DNA of 64,000 nucleotides from JALORV01 sp035429725 (GCA_035429725.1 DAOMFI010000001.1:1-64000), one strand, 5' to 3'. Shown: positions 51,228-60,922, counted from the first letter of the stretch. Translations and numbers: made by a program. The notes: a model not told the origin generated them from the sequence alone.

Positions 51228-52214
51228 ATGGGCTCCGCTCTCAGCCAATTCATCATCAAGCTGCACGAGGAACACCGCAGCCTCGAGGACTACCAGGGCG
51301 GCATACCGCGGTGGTGCAGCGGCTGCGGCGACAATGCGATCCTCACCGCAGTCCAGCGCCTGTGCCGGGACGAGAACCTCGCGCCCGAGCGCACGGTGTT
51401 CGTGTCGGGGATCGGCTGCTCGAGCCGGTTCCCGCACTACATGAAGACCTACGGCTTCCACGGCATCCATGGCCGCGCGTTCCCGATCGCCGAAGGCGTG
51501 AAAATGGCGCGCCCCGACCTCGCCGTGTTCGTCAACACCGGCGACGGCGACTGCTGCTCGATCGGCGCGGCGCACTGGATCCACGCGATCCGGTACAACA
51601 TGAACCTGACCGTGATCCTGCACGACAACCAGATCTACGGCCTGACGAAGAAGCAGGCGTCGCCGACCTCGCAGATCGGCACCAAGAGCAACACGACGCC
51701 GCGCGGCAGCGTGCTCGAAGCGATGAACCCGCTGACGGTCACCCTGGGCGTGCAGAACGCCTCGTTCGTCGCCCAGGGCGTCGACTGGATGCCCGAGGTG
51801 CTGTACGACATCATCGCCAAGGCCTACCGGCACCGCGGCTTCTCGTTCGTGCGCATCATCCAGCGCTGTCCCGAGTGGCTGCCGAAGACGTTCGAGGCCT
51901 GGGTGCACGACCCGGCCAAGACGCTGCTGCTCACGCACGCCAACGGCCTCACGCCGAGCGCCGAGACGAGCCGCATCTACAGGAACCAGCGCGAGCACGA
52001 TCCGCTGGACATCCACCAGGCGCGTGAGATCGCGTCGTCCGTGGACCCGATCCCCGTCGGCATCCTGTACCACGACCCCAGCGTGCCCTGTTACGAAGAG
52101 CTGCGCGGTGCCGGTGCGCCCCGTACCGCCGCAGCGATCCGTGCCGGACTCGACCGGGAGTTCGACAAATTCACGATCTGGCCGGACGAGGCACGCGACG
52201 AGCGCGCTGCCTGA
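51228..52214 (+). CDS. Second 2-oxoacid:ferredoxin oxidoreductase, beta subunit
   Basis: 328 residues. Cysteines in RWCSGCGDNAIL and SGIGCSSRFPHYMKTYG, and the TPP motif VNTGDGDCCSIGAAHWIHAIRYNMN ending HDNQIYGLTKKQASPTS. The tail VRIIQRCPEWLP is characteristic of the class. Follows the alpha gene after 23 bp. The pair is followed after 28 bp by the large ferredoxin-fusion gene, suggesting that the fusion serves this enzyme. Confidence 0.9.
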   Translation: MGSALSQFIIKLHEEHRSLEDYQGGIPRWCSGCGDNAILTAVQRLCRDENLAPERTVFVSGIGCSSRFPHYMKTYGFHGIHGRAFPIAEGVKMARPDLAVFVNTGDGDCCSIGAAHWIHAIRYNMNLTVILHDNQIYGLTKKQASPTSQIGTKSNTTPRGSVLEAMNPLTVTLGVQNASFVAQGVDWMPEVLYDIIAKAYRHRGFSFVRIIQRCPEWLPKTFEAWVHDPAKTLLLTHANGLTPSAETSRIYRNQREHDPLDIHQAREIASSVDPIPVGILYHDPSVPCYEELRGAGAPRTAAAIRAGLDREFDKFTIWPDEARDERAA

Positions 52215-52242
52215 CCCGCCCCACCCATCGAGGTTCGCCGCC

Positions 52243-54474
52243 ATGGACATGGCCGCCAAGTTCCAGGACCAGACGGTCTTTCACATGACCGGCAAGCGCG
52301 CGGGCGAGGGGCTCGCGGAGCTGGCGCCCGGTCTGCGCCCCGCCCTCCTCGCGGCCTATCGCGACCTGACCCGGCTGCGTTACGACTATCCGGTCTTGTT
52401 GCTGAAGCGTGACACGGGCGGCCACTACGTCAAGTCGCTGTCGACGGTGATGGGCGAGCTCATCGCCGGCATCGCGCCGCGCGGCATCGAGGGCGAGCGC
52501 GTGCGCAAGCAGCTGCTGCGGCTCGAGCGCGAGATCCGCACCCTGTCTGCCGGCGGTGCACGCGGTTCGCTCAAGGAACTGTGGCTGCAGGCCGTGGACA
52601 AGGCGGCGGGCCGCGATGACGACGTGCGGATCGCGCTGCGCGAGGCCGTCGCCTCGCTCGAGGACGATGGCGAGGTCATCGACTGCGACCGCACGCTGGC
52701 CGCGCGCTTCCTTTCACGTGCCTGGCACGCCGTTCACGCCGAGAAGGCGAACCAGTTTCGCAGCCAGGTCGATCACCTGGTGCGCAGACTGTCTGACATC
52801 CTGCGTGCCGCCTTCGCCCATTCGCAGGCCGGCCAACAGCCGGAGGCCCTGAAGTCAGGCTTCGGCACGCTGCACGACTCGGTCTTCGACTTCTCCGCGA
52901 TGTCGCGCCTGGTGGCGCGCAACGTGCCCCAGGATGAGCTTCCGCCTCAGCGCCGGAAGCGGATCGAGTGGGCCCTCGGAGTGCTCCGGAGCCAGCCGTT
53001 CTACCCCGATTCCGCGCAATCCGGGTCCGAGGCAACCTACGGGTTCGTCTTCAGCGACTGCGCGACGGCGATCGAAGCACACCGCACGCGACTCCCGAAG
53101 CTGGTCGAGATCGTAAAGGCGGTGGCCATTGCCGACCTCGAGGCTCGCGGCGGCTATGTCGAGGCCGACCACGACGCCTTCTTCGAGCGCTTCGACGAGC
53201 ATGCGCTGACGGCGGAGGACCTTGCCCAGTTCCCCGACTATCTCGTCTGCATTCCGCCGGAGCGCAACGATGCGCCCGAAAACGCGATGCTGATGGAGAT
53301 GCTGTCGGCCGGCATGCCGGTCAAGGTACTGGTGCAGCACACCGACCTGCTGGAAGAGGCCGCGATCGGTCAGGGTCACTTTGCGTTCGGCATCCGCAGC
53401 GCGCGGTTGGCCACGACGGCCATGGGGCTGGGCGGCATGTTCGTCCTGCAGTCCGCGGTTTCGAACCTCTACGCGCTGCGCGATCGCGTTCGCCGCGGCA
53501 TGAGCTGCCGCGGGCCGGCGCTGTTCAGCCTGTTCACCGGTTCGCCAGCCGAAGCGAGCGACCTGGCGCCTTACCTGACGGCCGCGGCCGCGATGAAGTC
53601 GCGCGCGTTCCCCGCGTTCACCTACGACGCGAACGCCGGCAACAACTGGGCCACACGCTTTTCATTCGAAAACAACCGCAATCCGGAGGAAGACTGGCCG
53701 ATCGAGGAGTTCGCATACGCCGACGACGACCTGCAGCGCGTGCAGGAACAGGTGCGATTCACCTACGCCGACTTCGTCCTGTGCGACCGGCGCCATGCAC
53801 ACCACTTCGCCGTCGTCCCGCGCGACCGCTGGACGACCGCGATGCTGCCCGTAGCGGACTGGCTGGCGCTGTCAGAGAAGGAAGCCGCCGAACGCATTCC
53901 GTTTGTGCTGGCCGTCGACGATGCGAACCGGCTGTACCGCGTGATCGTCGACTCGCGCCTGGTGCAGGCGACGCGCCGCTGCGTGCTGCTGTGGCATCGG
54001 CTGCAGGAGCACGGCGGCATCCACAACTCGCACGCCGAGCAGGCGCTGGCGCGTGAGAAGGCGGCGTGGGAAGAGCAGAAGCGGCAGGAACTGGAGGCGA
54101 TGAAGCAGGCCGCCGGCGCAGCCCCGTCCATCGCAGCCGCAGACGTAGCCGCTGCACCCGCCACTGCGGCGCCTTCGGCACCTGCGGCACCGGCCGAGGC
54201 GGCCGCCGAGACCGCCCGGCCGCCCTCGGACGAGCCCTGGATCGAGACCATCCGTTGCTCGAGTTGCAACGAATGCCAGAACATCAACGACAAGCTCTTC
54301 GGCTACAACGAAAACAAGCAGGCCTATTTCAAGGACCTCAGCGCCGGGACGTACCGGCAGATCGTCGAGGCGGCCGAGGCCTGCCAGGTCGCGATCATCC
54401 ATCCGGGCAAGCCGAAGAATCCGAACGAACCCGGGCTCGAGGAGCTGCTGGAGCGCGCGAAGCCGTTCCTGTAG
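52243..54474 (+). CDS. Large protein of unknown function with C-terminal ferredoxin module
   Basis: 743 residues from ATG 52243. The first 250 are helical and unrecognised (RYDYPVLLLKRDTGGHYVKS, RFLSRAWHAVHAEKANQFRSQ). The middle (about 390-480: GLGGMFVLQSAVSNLYALRDR, then FTYDANAGNNWATRFSFENN) recalls the C-terminal part of oxidoreductase beta subunits, but no TPP motif (GDG...N) is present. An Ala/Pro-rich linker (623-660) leads to a ferredoxin-like end with C672, C675, C678 and C714 (CSSCNEC ... EACQVAIIHPGKP). It probably docks to the upstream enzyme or carries its electrons. Not matched by me to any named family. Confidence 0.75.
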   Translation: MDMAAKFQDQTVFHMTGKRAGEGLAELAPGLRPALLAAYRDLTRLRYDYPVLLLKRDTGGHYVKSLSTVMGELIAGIAPRGIEGERVRKQLLRLEREIRTLSAGGARGSLKELWLQAVDKAAGRDDDVRIALREAVASLEDDGEVIDCDRTLAARFLSRAWHAVHAEKANQFRSQVDHLVRRLSDILRAAFAHSQAGQQPEALKSGFGTLHDSVFDFSAMSRLVARNVPQDELPPQRRKRIEWALGVLRSQPFYPDSAQSGSEATYGFVFSDCATAIEAHRTRLPKLVEIVKAVAIADLEARGGYVEADHDAFFERFDEHALTAEDLAQFPDYLVCIPPERNDAPENAMLMEMLSAGMPVKVLVQHTDLLEEAAIGQGHFAFGIRSARLATTAMGLGGMFVLQSAVSNLYALRDRVRRGMSCRGPALFSLFTGSPAEASDLAPYLTAAAAMKSRAFPAFTYDANAGNNWATRFSFENNRNPEEDWPIEEFAYADDDLQRVQEQVRFTYADFVLCDRRHAHHFAVVPRDRWTTAMLPVADWLALSEKEAAERIPFVLAVDDANRLYRVIVDSRLVQATRRCVLLWHRLQEHGGIHNSHAEQALAREKAAWEEQKRQELEAMKQAAGAAPSIAAADVAAAPATAAPSAPAAPAEAAAETARPPSDEPWIETIRCSSCNECQNINDKLFGYNENKQAYFKDLSAGTYRQIVEAAEACQVAIIHPGKPKNPNEPGLEELLERAKPFL

Positions 54475-54497
54475 CGCAGGATGGCGCCGGGCCGGCG

Positions 54498-55205
54498 ATG
54501 AAGATCCAGCGCTCGGACCTGTCCCACGGTCATGAACTCGAGGGCGCGGTCGTCGTCATCGACGTGCTGAGGGCCTTCACTACCGCGGCCTATGCGTTCG
54601 CAGCCGGAGCGCGATCCATGATCGCGGCCGACTCGCTCGATAGCGTCGAACGGCTGCGCCGCCTGCATCCGGGTGCGCTGACATTGGGCGCCCTGCCCGG
54701 CGGTCGGCCCGTGCCCGGGCTGGACTTCGGCAATTCTCCGGCCGAAATTGCCGGCCGCGACCTGTCGGGGACAACCCTGATCCTGTTCACGGCCGGCGGA
54801 GTCAAAGGCCTGGTGGATTGTGACCACGCCACGGAAGTGCTCGCGGGCAGCCTGGTGTGTGCCCGCTCGACAGCGCGGTACATCCGCACGCTGGCGCCGT
54901 CCACGGTGACGCTCGTCATCACCGGGTTGTGGACCGACCGCGACGGTGACGAAGACCACGCCTGTGCCGACCTGATCGAGGCGTACCTGCGGGGGCAGAG
55001 GCCGGACGCCGCCGAGTACGAAGAACGCGTGCGCCGGTCGGACTTCGGCCGCCGGTTCGGCGACCACGCCCACCCCCACCTGCCCGCCGCCGATCTTGAT
55101 CTGTGCGCTGCGGCCGACCTTTTCGGATTCGCGATGCCGATGCGCCGAAGCGACCACGGACTCGTCATCGAGCCGGTGGCGCTGGCTGCGCTGCCGATCG
55201 CCTGA
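54498..55205 (+). CDS. comB: ComB-like 2-phosphosulfolactate phosphatase family protein
   Basis: 235 residues from ATG 54498. Family motifs: VVVIDVLRAFTTAAYAFAAGA near the start, LDFGNSPAEI, TLILFTAGGVKGL, RSTARYIRTL, and GLWTDRDGDEDHACADLIEAYLRG with the acidic metal residues. ComB removes phosphate from 2-phosphosulfolactate in coenzyme M synthesis of methanogens; bacterial homologues are widespread and mostly unassigned. Begins 23 bp after the ferredoxin-fusion gene, so likely in the same transcript. No comA or comC is nearby, so the in vivo reaction is open. Confidence 0.82.
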   Translation: MKIQRSDLSHGHELEGAVVVIDVLRAFTTAAYAFAAGARSMIAADSLDSVERLRRLHPGALTLGALPGGRPVPGLDFGNSPAEIAGRDLSGTTLILFTAGGVKGLVDCDHATEVLAGSLVCARSTARYIRTLAPSTVTLVITGLWTDRDGDEDHACADLIEAYLRGQRPDAAEYEERVRRSDFGRRFGDHAHPHLPAADLDLCAAADLFGFAMPMRRSDHGLVIEPVALAALPIA

Positions 55206-55255
55206 CGAATGGTCGATTTGACAGCGAAATTCAGGCGCGGCATCGTCAGTCGACC

Positions 55256-55747
55256 ATGGCGATGCGCAATCTAGTCGCGGTCCTGATGGCCGGCCTGCTG
55301 GCAGCACCGGTGCCGGTCCTGGCGCAGCTGTACAAGTGGCTCGACGCGGATGGCGTCGTCAACTACGGCGACCTTCCTCCACCGAACGCAACGAATGTGC
55401 AGCCCGTAGGCCCGGCCTCGCTGAGCGTCGTTCCCGGCGTGCCCAAGGAGCAAATGGAAGCCATGCGCGAGCGCGACGAGCAGCGCCGGCAGGAAGCGCT
55501 GCAGCGCGAGGCCGAAGAGGCGCGCGCCCGAGCCAGCGCGCGTCCGCCCGCCGGGGCGCCCTCCGAACTGCAGACGTACGAAGAGTATGCGTACGACTAT
55601 GACTACGGTCCGATCTTTGGCTACGGACCGCCCCGTGTCCGCCGGCCCGGTGGAAACCGGCCGCGTCCGCATCCCCCTATCGCGAGGCCAGCGCCGCCGG
55701 TCCTGCCCATGCCGCTCGGGGAACCTTCGATACTGCAGGGCCGCTGA
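55256..55747 (+). CDS. DUF4124 domain exported protein
   Basis: 163 residues. A signal peptide (VAVLMAGLLAAPVPVLAQ) followed at once by the DUF4124 pattern YKWLDADGVVNYGDLPPPNA. Then a charged helical part (RERDEQRRQEALQREAEEA) and a Tyr-rich (YEEYAYDYDYGPIFGYG) and Pro-rich end. Role unknown. A TTGACA at 55218-55223 could be a -35, but the -10 (CATCGT) is poor. Ends 87 bp before the convergent gltA. Confidence 0.82.
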   Translation: MAMRNLVAVLMAGLLAAPVPVLAQLYKWLDADGVVNYGDLPPPNATNVQPVGPASLSVVPGVPKEQMEAMRERDEQRRQEALQREAEEARARASARPPAGAPSELQTYEEYAYDYDYGPIFGYGPPRVRRPGGNRPRPHPPIARPAPPVLPMPLGEPSILQGR

Positions 55748-55783
55748 CCGCAGTCAGCGCCAGCCAGCCCGGGAAGTGCCCGC

Positions 55784-55811
55784 AAAAAAGAGCGGCGCCA
55801 GCAGGCGCCGC
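55784..55811 (-). terminator. Intrinsic terminator of the sdh-gltA operon
   Basis: On the minus strand a perfect 8-bp stem GCGGCGCC/GGCGCCGC with a 4-nt loop (55811-55792) is followed by TC and TTTTTT (complement of 55784-55789). It begins 23 bp after the gltA stop. One of the clearest terminators in the window; the hairpin may also act on the convergent DUF4124 transcript. Confidence 0.85.
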
Positions 55812-55833
55812 CCTCATTCAAGCCGAATGCGTT

Positions 55834-57150
<1,317 letters not shown>

Positions 57151-57186
57151 GGTCTTCTTCCCGGGTTCGAGGTGATTTCAGGCGGT

Positions 57187-57453
57187 TCAGACGGACCGAA
57201 GCCCGTCCAGGACAGTGCGAACGGCATTGTCATCGAGAGTGCCGGCCGGCTCTTTGCGCGCCAGCAAAAGGTCGAGAAGTTCGTTGTCCGGCAGGTCCAG
57301 GAGCGCCTCCAGCGCCAGGACGTCGTCGACCGTGAGGCTCGCCTCGTGCCGGTCCAGGTACCGGGTGACGATGATGTCGTTTTCCAGCAACCCGCGGCGG
57401 GCACGCCAGCGCAGCCGGCGCCGCTCGAGATCGCCGATCACGACGGGGTTCAC
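57187..57453 (-). CDS. sdhE: Succinate dehydrogenase assembly factor SdhE
   Basis: 88 residues from GTG 57453 (VNPVVIGDLERRRLRWRARRG), 2 bp after the sdhB stop. SdhE helps attach FAD to SdhA. The family motif RGLLEND (RGxxE) is at residues 20-26, followed by the acidic helices LTVDDVLALEALLDLPDNELLDLL. Between sdhB and gltA as usual in betaproteobacteria. Confidence 0.93.
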   Translation of the reverse strand: MNPVVIGDLERRRLRWRARRGLLENDIIVTRYLDRHEASLTVDDVLALEALLDLPDNELLDLLLARKEPAGTLDDNAVRTVLDGLRSV

Positions 57454-57455
57454 AC

Positions 57456-58217
57456 TCAGACTTCGCGGCGGACCAGCATGTCGCGGATCTTGCCGATCGC
57501 CCGGGTGGGATTCAGCCCTTTCGGGCAGACGTCCACGCAGTTCATGATCGTGTGGCAGCGGAACAGCCGGTAGGGATCGTTCAGGTTGTCGAGCCGTTCG
57601 TTGGTGGCCTGGTCGCGGCTGTCGGCAATGAAGCGGTAGGCCTGCAGCAGCCCGGCCGGGCCGACGAACTTGTCCGGGTTCCACCAGAAGCTCGGGCAGG
57701 AGGTCGAACAGCAGGCGCACAGGATGCACTCGTAAAGGCCATCCAGTTCCTCACGTTCCTCGGGCGACTGCAGGCGCTCCTTCTCCGGCGGCGGCGTATC
57801 GTTAATCAGGTAGGGCTTGATCGAGTGGTACTGCTTGAAGAACTGCGACATGTCGACGATCAGGTCGCGGATCACCGGCAGGCCGGGCAGCGGCCGCAGC
57901 ACGATCGGCTCCTTCAGGTCGCGCAGGTTCGTGATGCAGGCCAGGCCGTTGCGGCCGTTGATGTTCATCGCGTCCGAGCCGCACACGCCCTCGCGGCAGG
58001 AACGGCGGAACGCGACGCTGTCGTCGAAGTCCGCCTTGATGCGCATCAGCGCGTCCAGCAGCATCTTGTCGTTGGGCTGCAGCTGGACGTCGAGCTTCTG
58101 CATGTAGGGCTTTGCGTCCTTGTCCGGGTCGTAGCGGTAGATCTCGAACCGTACCGTCCGCGTGCCGGCGGCGGCTGAGGCAACAGCCCCTGATTCCACT
58201 TTCGTCGTCGCAGTCAT
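57456..58217 (-). CDS. sdhB: Succinate dehydrogenase iron-sulfur subunit
   Basis: 253 residues, somewhat longer at the N terminus than usual. [2Fe-2S] ligands in CREGVCGSDAMNINGRNGLAC, [4Fe-4S] in CILCACCSTSCPSFW, and [3Fe-4S] in CHTIMNCVDVCPKGLNP. Carries electrons from the flavin subunit to ubiquinone at the membrane subunits. The 132-bp gap to sdhA contains two hairpins; sdhE follows after 2 bp. Confidence 0.97.
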   Translation of the reverse strand: MTATTKVESGAVASAAAGTRTVRFEIYRYDPDKDAKPYMQKLDVQLQPNDKMLLDALMRIKADFDDSVAFRRSCREGVCGSDAMNINGRNGLACITNLRDLKEPIVLRPLPGLPVIRDLIVDMSQFFKQYHSIKPYLINDTPPPEKERLQSPEEREELDGLYECILCACCSTSCPSFWWNPDKFVGPAGLLQAYRFIADSRDQATNERLDNLNDPYRLFRCHTIMNCVDVCPKGLNPTRAIGKIRDMLVRREV

Positions 58218-58275
58218 CGCATTCCCTCGATTGCGCCGCAGACGTGAAGTCGCGCGCCTTGCCGTTGTGATGAAG

Positions 58276-58345
58276 AAATTCGTCTGGCTCCGCCAGCGAA
58301 TTTTTCCGATCCGATCGGACGAAAGTAGGTTTGCACTTTCGTCCG
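58276..58345 (-). repeat. Two strong hairpins between sdhA and sdhB
   Basis: Hairpin A: CGGACGAAAGT (58316-58326) and ACTTTCGTCCG (58335-58345), an 11-bp perfect stem with an 8-nt loop, 4 bp after the sdhA stop. Hairpin B: AAATTCG-T-CTGGC (58276-58288) with GCCAG-CGAATTT (58292-58303), 12 pairs with one bulge and a 3-nt loop. No long T tract follows on the minus strand (TTTCTTC after B). They may trim or partly terminate the sdh transcript, or be a mini-insertion. Confidence 0.75.
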
Positions 58346-58349
58346 CCTC

Positions 58350-60125
58350 CTAGAACGTCCGCTTCTTCGGTTCGAATGTCGGTACCGTGAGAGGCTTCAT
58401 GTTCACCGGTTTGTAGTCGAGCCGGTTGCCTTCGGAGTAGAAAAGCGTGTGCTTCATCCAGCGGGCGTCGTCGCGGTCCGGAAAGTCGTCGCGCGCGTGC
58501 GCGCCGCGGCTTTCGGTGCGGGCCGCCGCGGAAACGATCGTCGCCTTGGCGGTCTCGACCAGGTTGTCGAGCTCGAGCGCCTCGATTCGCGCCGTATTGA
58601 AAACCTTGGACTTGTCGCCGATCGCCACGTGCTTGGCGCGCTCGGCCAGATCCATGATCTTTGCCACGCCTTCGTCGAGCAGCTTGCCGGTGCGGAACAC
58701 GCCGCAGTGAGTCTGCATCGCCTTGCGGATGGCATTGGCGACGTCCTGCACGCGTTCGCCCTTGTCGCGCGACTCGAGCGCCGCCAGGCGCGCCGCCGTA
58801 GCGTCACCGGCATCCGCTGGCAGCGGGCGGTGTTCCTGCGCCTTGAAGTTCTGACCGACGATATGGTTGCCCGCCGCGCGGCCGAACACCACCAGGTCGA
58901 GCAGCGAGTTCGTGCCGAGCCGGTTGGCGCCGTGCACCGAGACGCACGCGCACTCGCCGATCGCGTACAGCCCCGGCACGACCGAGTTCGGATTGCCGCC
59001 CTTGGGTGCGACGACCTCGCCGTGATAGTTGGTCGGGATGCCGCCCATCTGATAGTGAATCGTCGGCACGACCGGGATCGGCTCCTTGATCGGGTCGACG
59101 TTGGCAAACTTGATCGCGATCTCGCGGATCGACGGCAGCCGCTTCATGATCGTGTCGGCGCCAAGGTGGTCGAGCTTCAGCAGCACGTGGTCCTTGTGCG
59201 GACCGCAGCCGCGCCCTTCCTTGATTTCCTGATCCATGCTGCGCGAGACGAAGTCGCGCGGCGCCAGGTCCTTCAGCGTCGGCGCATAGCGCTCCATGAA
59301 GCGCTCGCCGTTGCAGTTGAGCAGGATCCCGCCCTCGCCGCGCACGCCTTCGGTGATCAGCACGCCGGCGCCGGCCACACCCGTGGGGTGGAACTGCCAG
59401 AACTCGAGGTCCTCGAGCGGAAGGCCGGCTCGCGCCACCATCCCGAGGCCGTCGCCCGTATTGATGTACGCATTGGTCGACGCGTCGAAGATGCGCCCTG
59501 CGCCTCCGGTGGCCAGCACCGTGACCTTCGATTCGAAGATCATCACATCGCCGGTTTCCATCTCCAACGCGACGACGCCGACGACAGCCCCCTCCGCGTC
59601 GCGAATAAGATCGAGCGCCATCCACTCGACAAAGAACTGTGTGCGGCTGCGCACATTGCGCTGGTACAGCGTGTGCAGCAGAGCGTGGCCGGTACGGTCC
59701 GCCGCCGCGCAGGCGCGCGGCACCGGCTTTTCACCAAAATTCGCGGAGTGCCCGCCGAACGGCCGCTGGTAGATCGTGCCGTCCGGGTTGCGGTCAAAAG
59801 GCATTCCGAAGTGCTCGAGTTCGTAGACGACCTTAGGGGCCTCGCGACACATGAACTCGATCGCATCCTGATCGCCGAGGTAATCGGAACCCTTGACCGT
59901 GTCGAACATGTGCCAGAGCCACGTGTCCTCGGTCATGTTGCCGAGCGACGCGCCGATGCCGCCCTGAGCGGCCACCGTGTGCGAGCGGGTCGGAAAGACC
60001 TTCGATAGAACCGCGACGTTGAGCCCCGCCTCCGCCAGCTGGAGGGAACACCGCATGCCCGAGCCGCCGGCGCCGACAATCACCGCGTCGAAGCGACGAC
60101 GGGCCACTTTCGATGGAGCGACCAT
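58350..60125 (-). CDS. sdhA: Succinate dehydrogenase flavoprotein subunit
   Basis: 591 residues. Oxidises succinate to fumarate. FAD-binding VIVGAGGSGMRCSLQLAEAG near residue 15, the covalent-FAD His in SHTVAAQGGIGAS, MEFWQFHPTG-like LEFWQFHPTGVAGAG, TEGVRGEGGIL, and HGANRLGTNSLLDLVVFGRAAG. Ends shortly before two hairpins; starts 3 bp after sdhD. Confidence 0.97.
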   Translation of the reverse strand: MVAPSKVARRRFDAVIVGAGGSGMRCSLQLAEAGLNVAVLSKVFPTRSHTVAAQGGIGASLGNMTEDTWLWHMFDTVKGSDYLGDQDAIEFMCREAPKVVYELEHFGMPFDRNPDGTIYQRPFGGHSANFGEKPVPRACAAADRTGHALLHTLYQRNVRSRTQFFVEWMALDLIRDAEGAVVGVVALEMETGDVMIFESKVTVLATGGAGRIFDASTNAYINTGDGLGMVARAGLPLEDLEFWQFHPTGVAGAGVLITEGVRGEGGILLNCNGERFMERYAPTLKDLAPRDFVSRSMDQEIKEGRGCGPHKDHVLLKLDHLGADTIMKRLPSIREIAIKFANVDPIKEPIPVVPTIHYQMGGIPTNYHGEVVAPKGGNPNSVVPGLYAIGECACVSVHGANRLGTNSLLDLVVFGRAAGNHIVGQNFKAQEHRPLPADAGDATAARLAALESRDKGERVQDVANAIRKAMQTHCGVFRTGKLLDEGVAKIMDLAERAKHVAIGDKSKVFNTARIEALELDNLVETAKATIVSAAARTESRGAHARDDFPDRDDARWMKHTLFYSEGNRLDYKPVNMKPLTVPTFEPKKRTF

Positions 60126-60128
60126 GGC

Positions 60129-60506
60129 TCAGACTCTCCAGAGGATCTGCACGGCCCAGACCGCGCAAAAGAGCAGCCACAGCACCGACAGGGTCTGCAG
60201 CATGAGGCGGACCCCCGTAGGCTTGACGTAGTCCATCCAGATGTCGCGCACGCCGATCCACGCGTGATAGAACAGCGCGAGCAGCGCCACCAGCGTCACG
60301 ATCTTCATCGGCAGCGGCACGAATATTCCAGCCCACGCGTCGTAGCCGCTGGCGGCGCCGAACACCAGGCGCAGTACGACGAGCAGCGAGAACGCGGCCA
60401 GGATGATCGCCGTAAGACGCTGCAGCAGAAATGCGCCGACGCCTTTGTGCGCGCCGACGACGATGCGCCTGGAGCCGATACCTTCGGTCGAGGTGGTCGA
60501 GTTCAT
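60129..60506 (-). CDS. sdhD: Succinate dehydrogenase membrane anchor subunit SdhD
   Basis: 125 residues with three membrane helices (FLLQRLTAIILAAFSLLVVL, MKIVTLVALLALFYHAWIG, LMLQTLSVLWLLFCAVWAV). FYHAWIGVRDIWMDYVKP carries the heme-side His of SdhD and the quinone-site Asp/Tyr. Its ATG overlaps the sdhC stop by ATGA at 60504-60508. Confidence 0.94.
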   Translation of the reverse strand: MNSTTSTEGIGSRRIVVGAHKGVGAFLLQRLTAIILAAFSLLVVLRLVFGAASGYDAWAGIFVPLPMKIVTLVALLALFYHAWIGVRDIWMDYVKPTGVRLMLQTLSVLWLLFCAVWAVQILWRV

Positions 60507-60922
60507 CAGAACACTCCAAAGAGCTTGAGTGCGACCAGCGCCGTCAGCGGCAGGCTGATCCAGAACACAACGAGCGCACTCGTGCGCGCGGCCGCCCTCT
60601 CCACTCCCAGGTGCATGTCAAGCAGCAGGTAGCGGATGCCCGCGATCAGGTGATGGAGAAAGGCCCAGACCAGCAACAGCAGCACCAGCTTGACGAACCA
60701 GTGCGACGCAATGTCGGCGAGGCGAGCGAAGCTGAGCTCGGACATCAGGCTCAGGTCGAACAACCACAGAATCAGGGGTAATGTGAGAAACAGCACCGCC
60801 CCGCTCACGCGGTGCAGGATCGAGACCATGCCCGGCGGCGGCAGCTTGTACTGCAGGATCTGGGTGACATGGATGTTGCGGATCTGCGGACGGGCTTTGC
60901 CGGCGACTGAAGTGGAGCTCAT
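60506..60922 (-). CDS. sdhC: Succinate dehydrogenase cytochrome b556 subunit SdhC
   Basis: 138 residues. The conserved start RPQIRNIHVTQILQYKLPPPGMVSILHRVSGAVLF is followed by three membrane helices; the heme-ligand region is WAFLHHLIAGIRYLLLDMHLGV. With SdhD it binds heme b and reduces ubiquinone. Located 66 bp after gntR, so probably cotranscribed with it. Confidence 0.95.
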   Translation of the reverse strand: MSSTSVAGKARPQIRNIHVTQILQYKLPPPGMVSILHRVSGAVLFLTLPLILWLFDLSLMSELSFARLADIASHWFVKLVLLLLVWAFLHHLIAGIRYLLLDMHLGVERAAARTSALVVFWISLPLTALVALKLFGVF

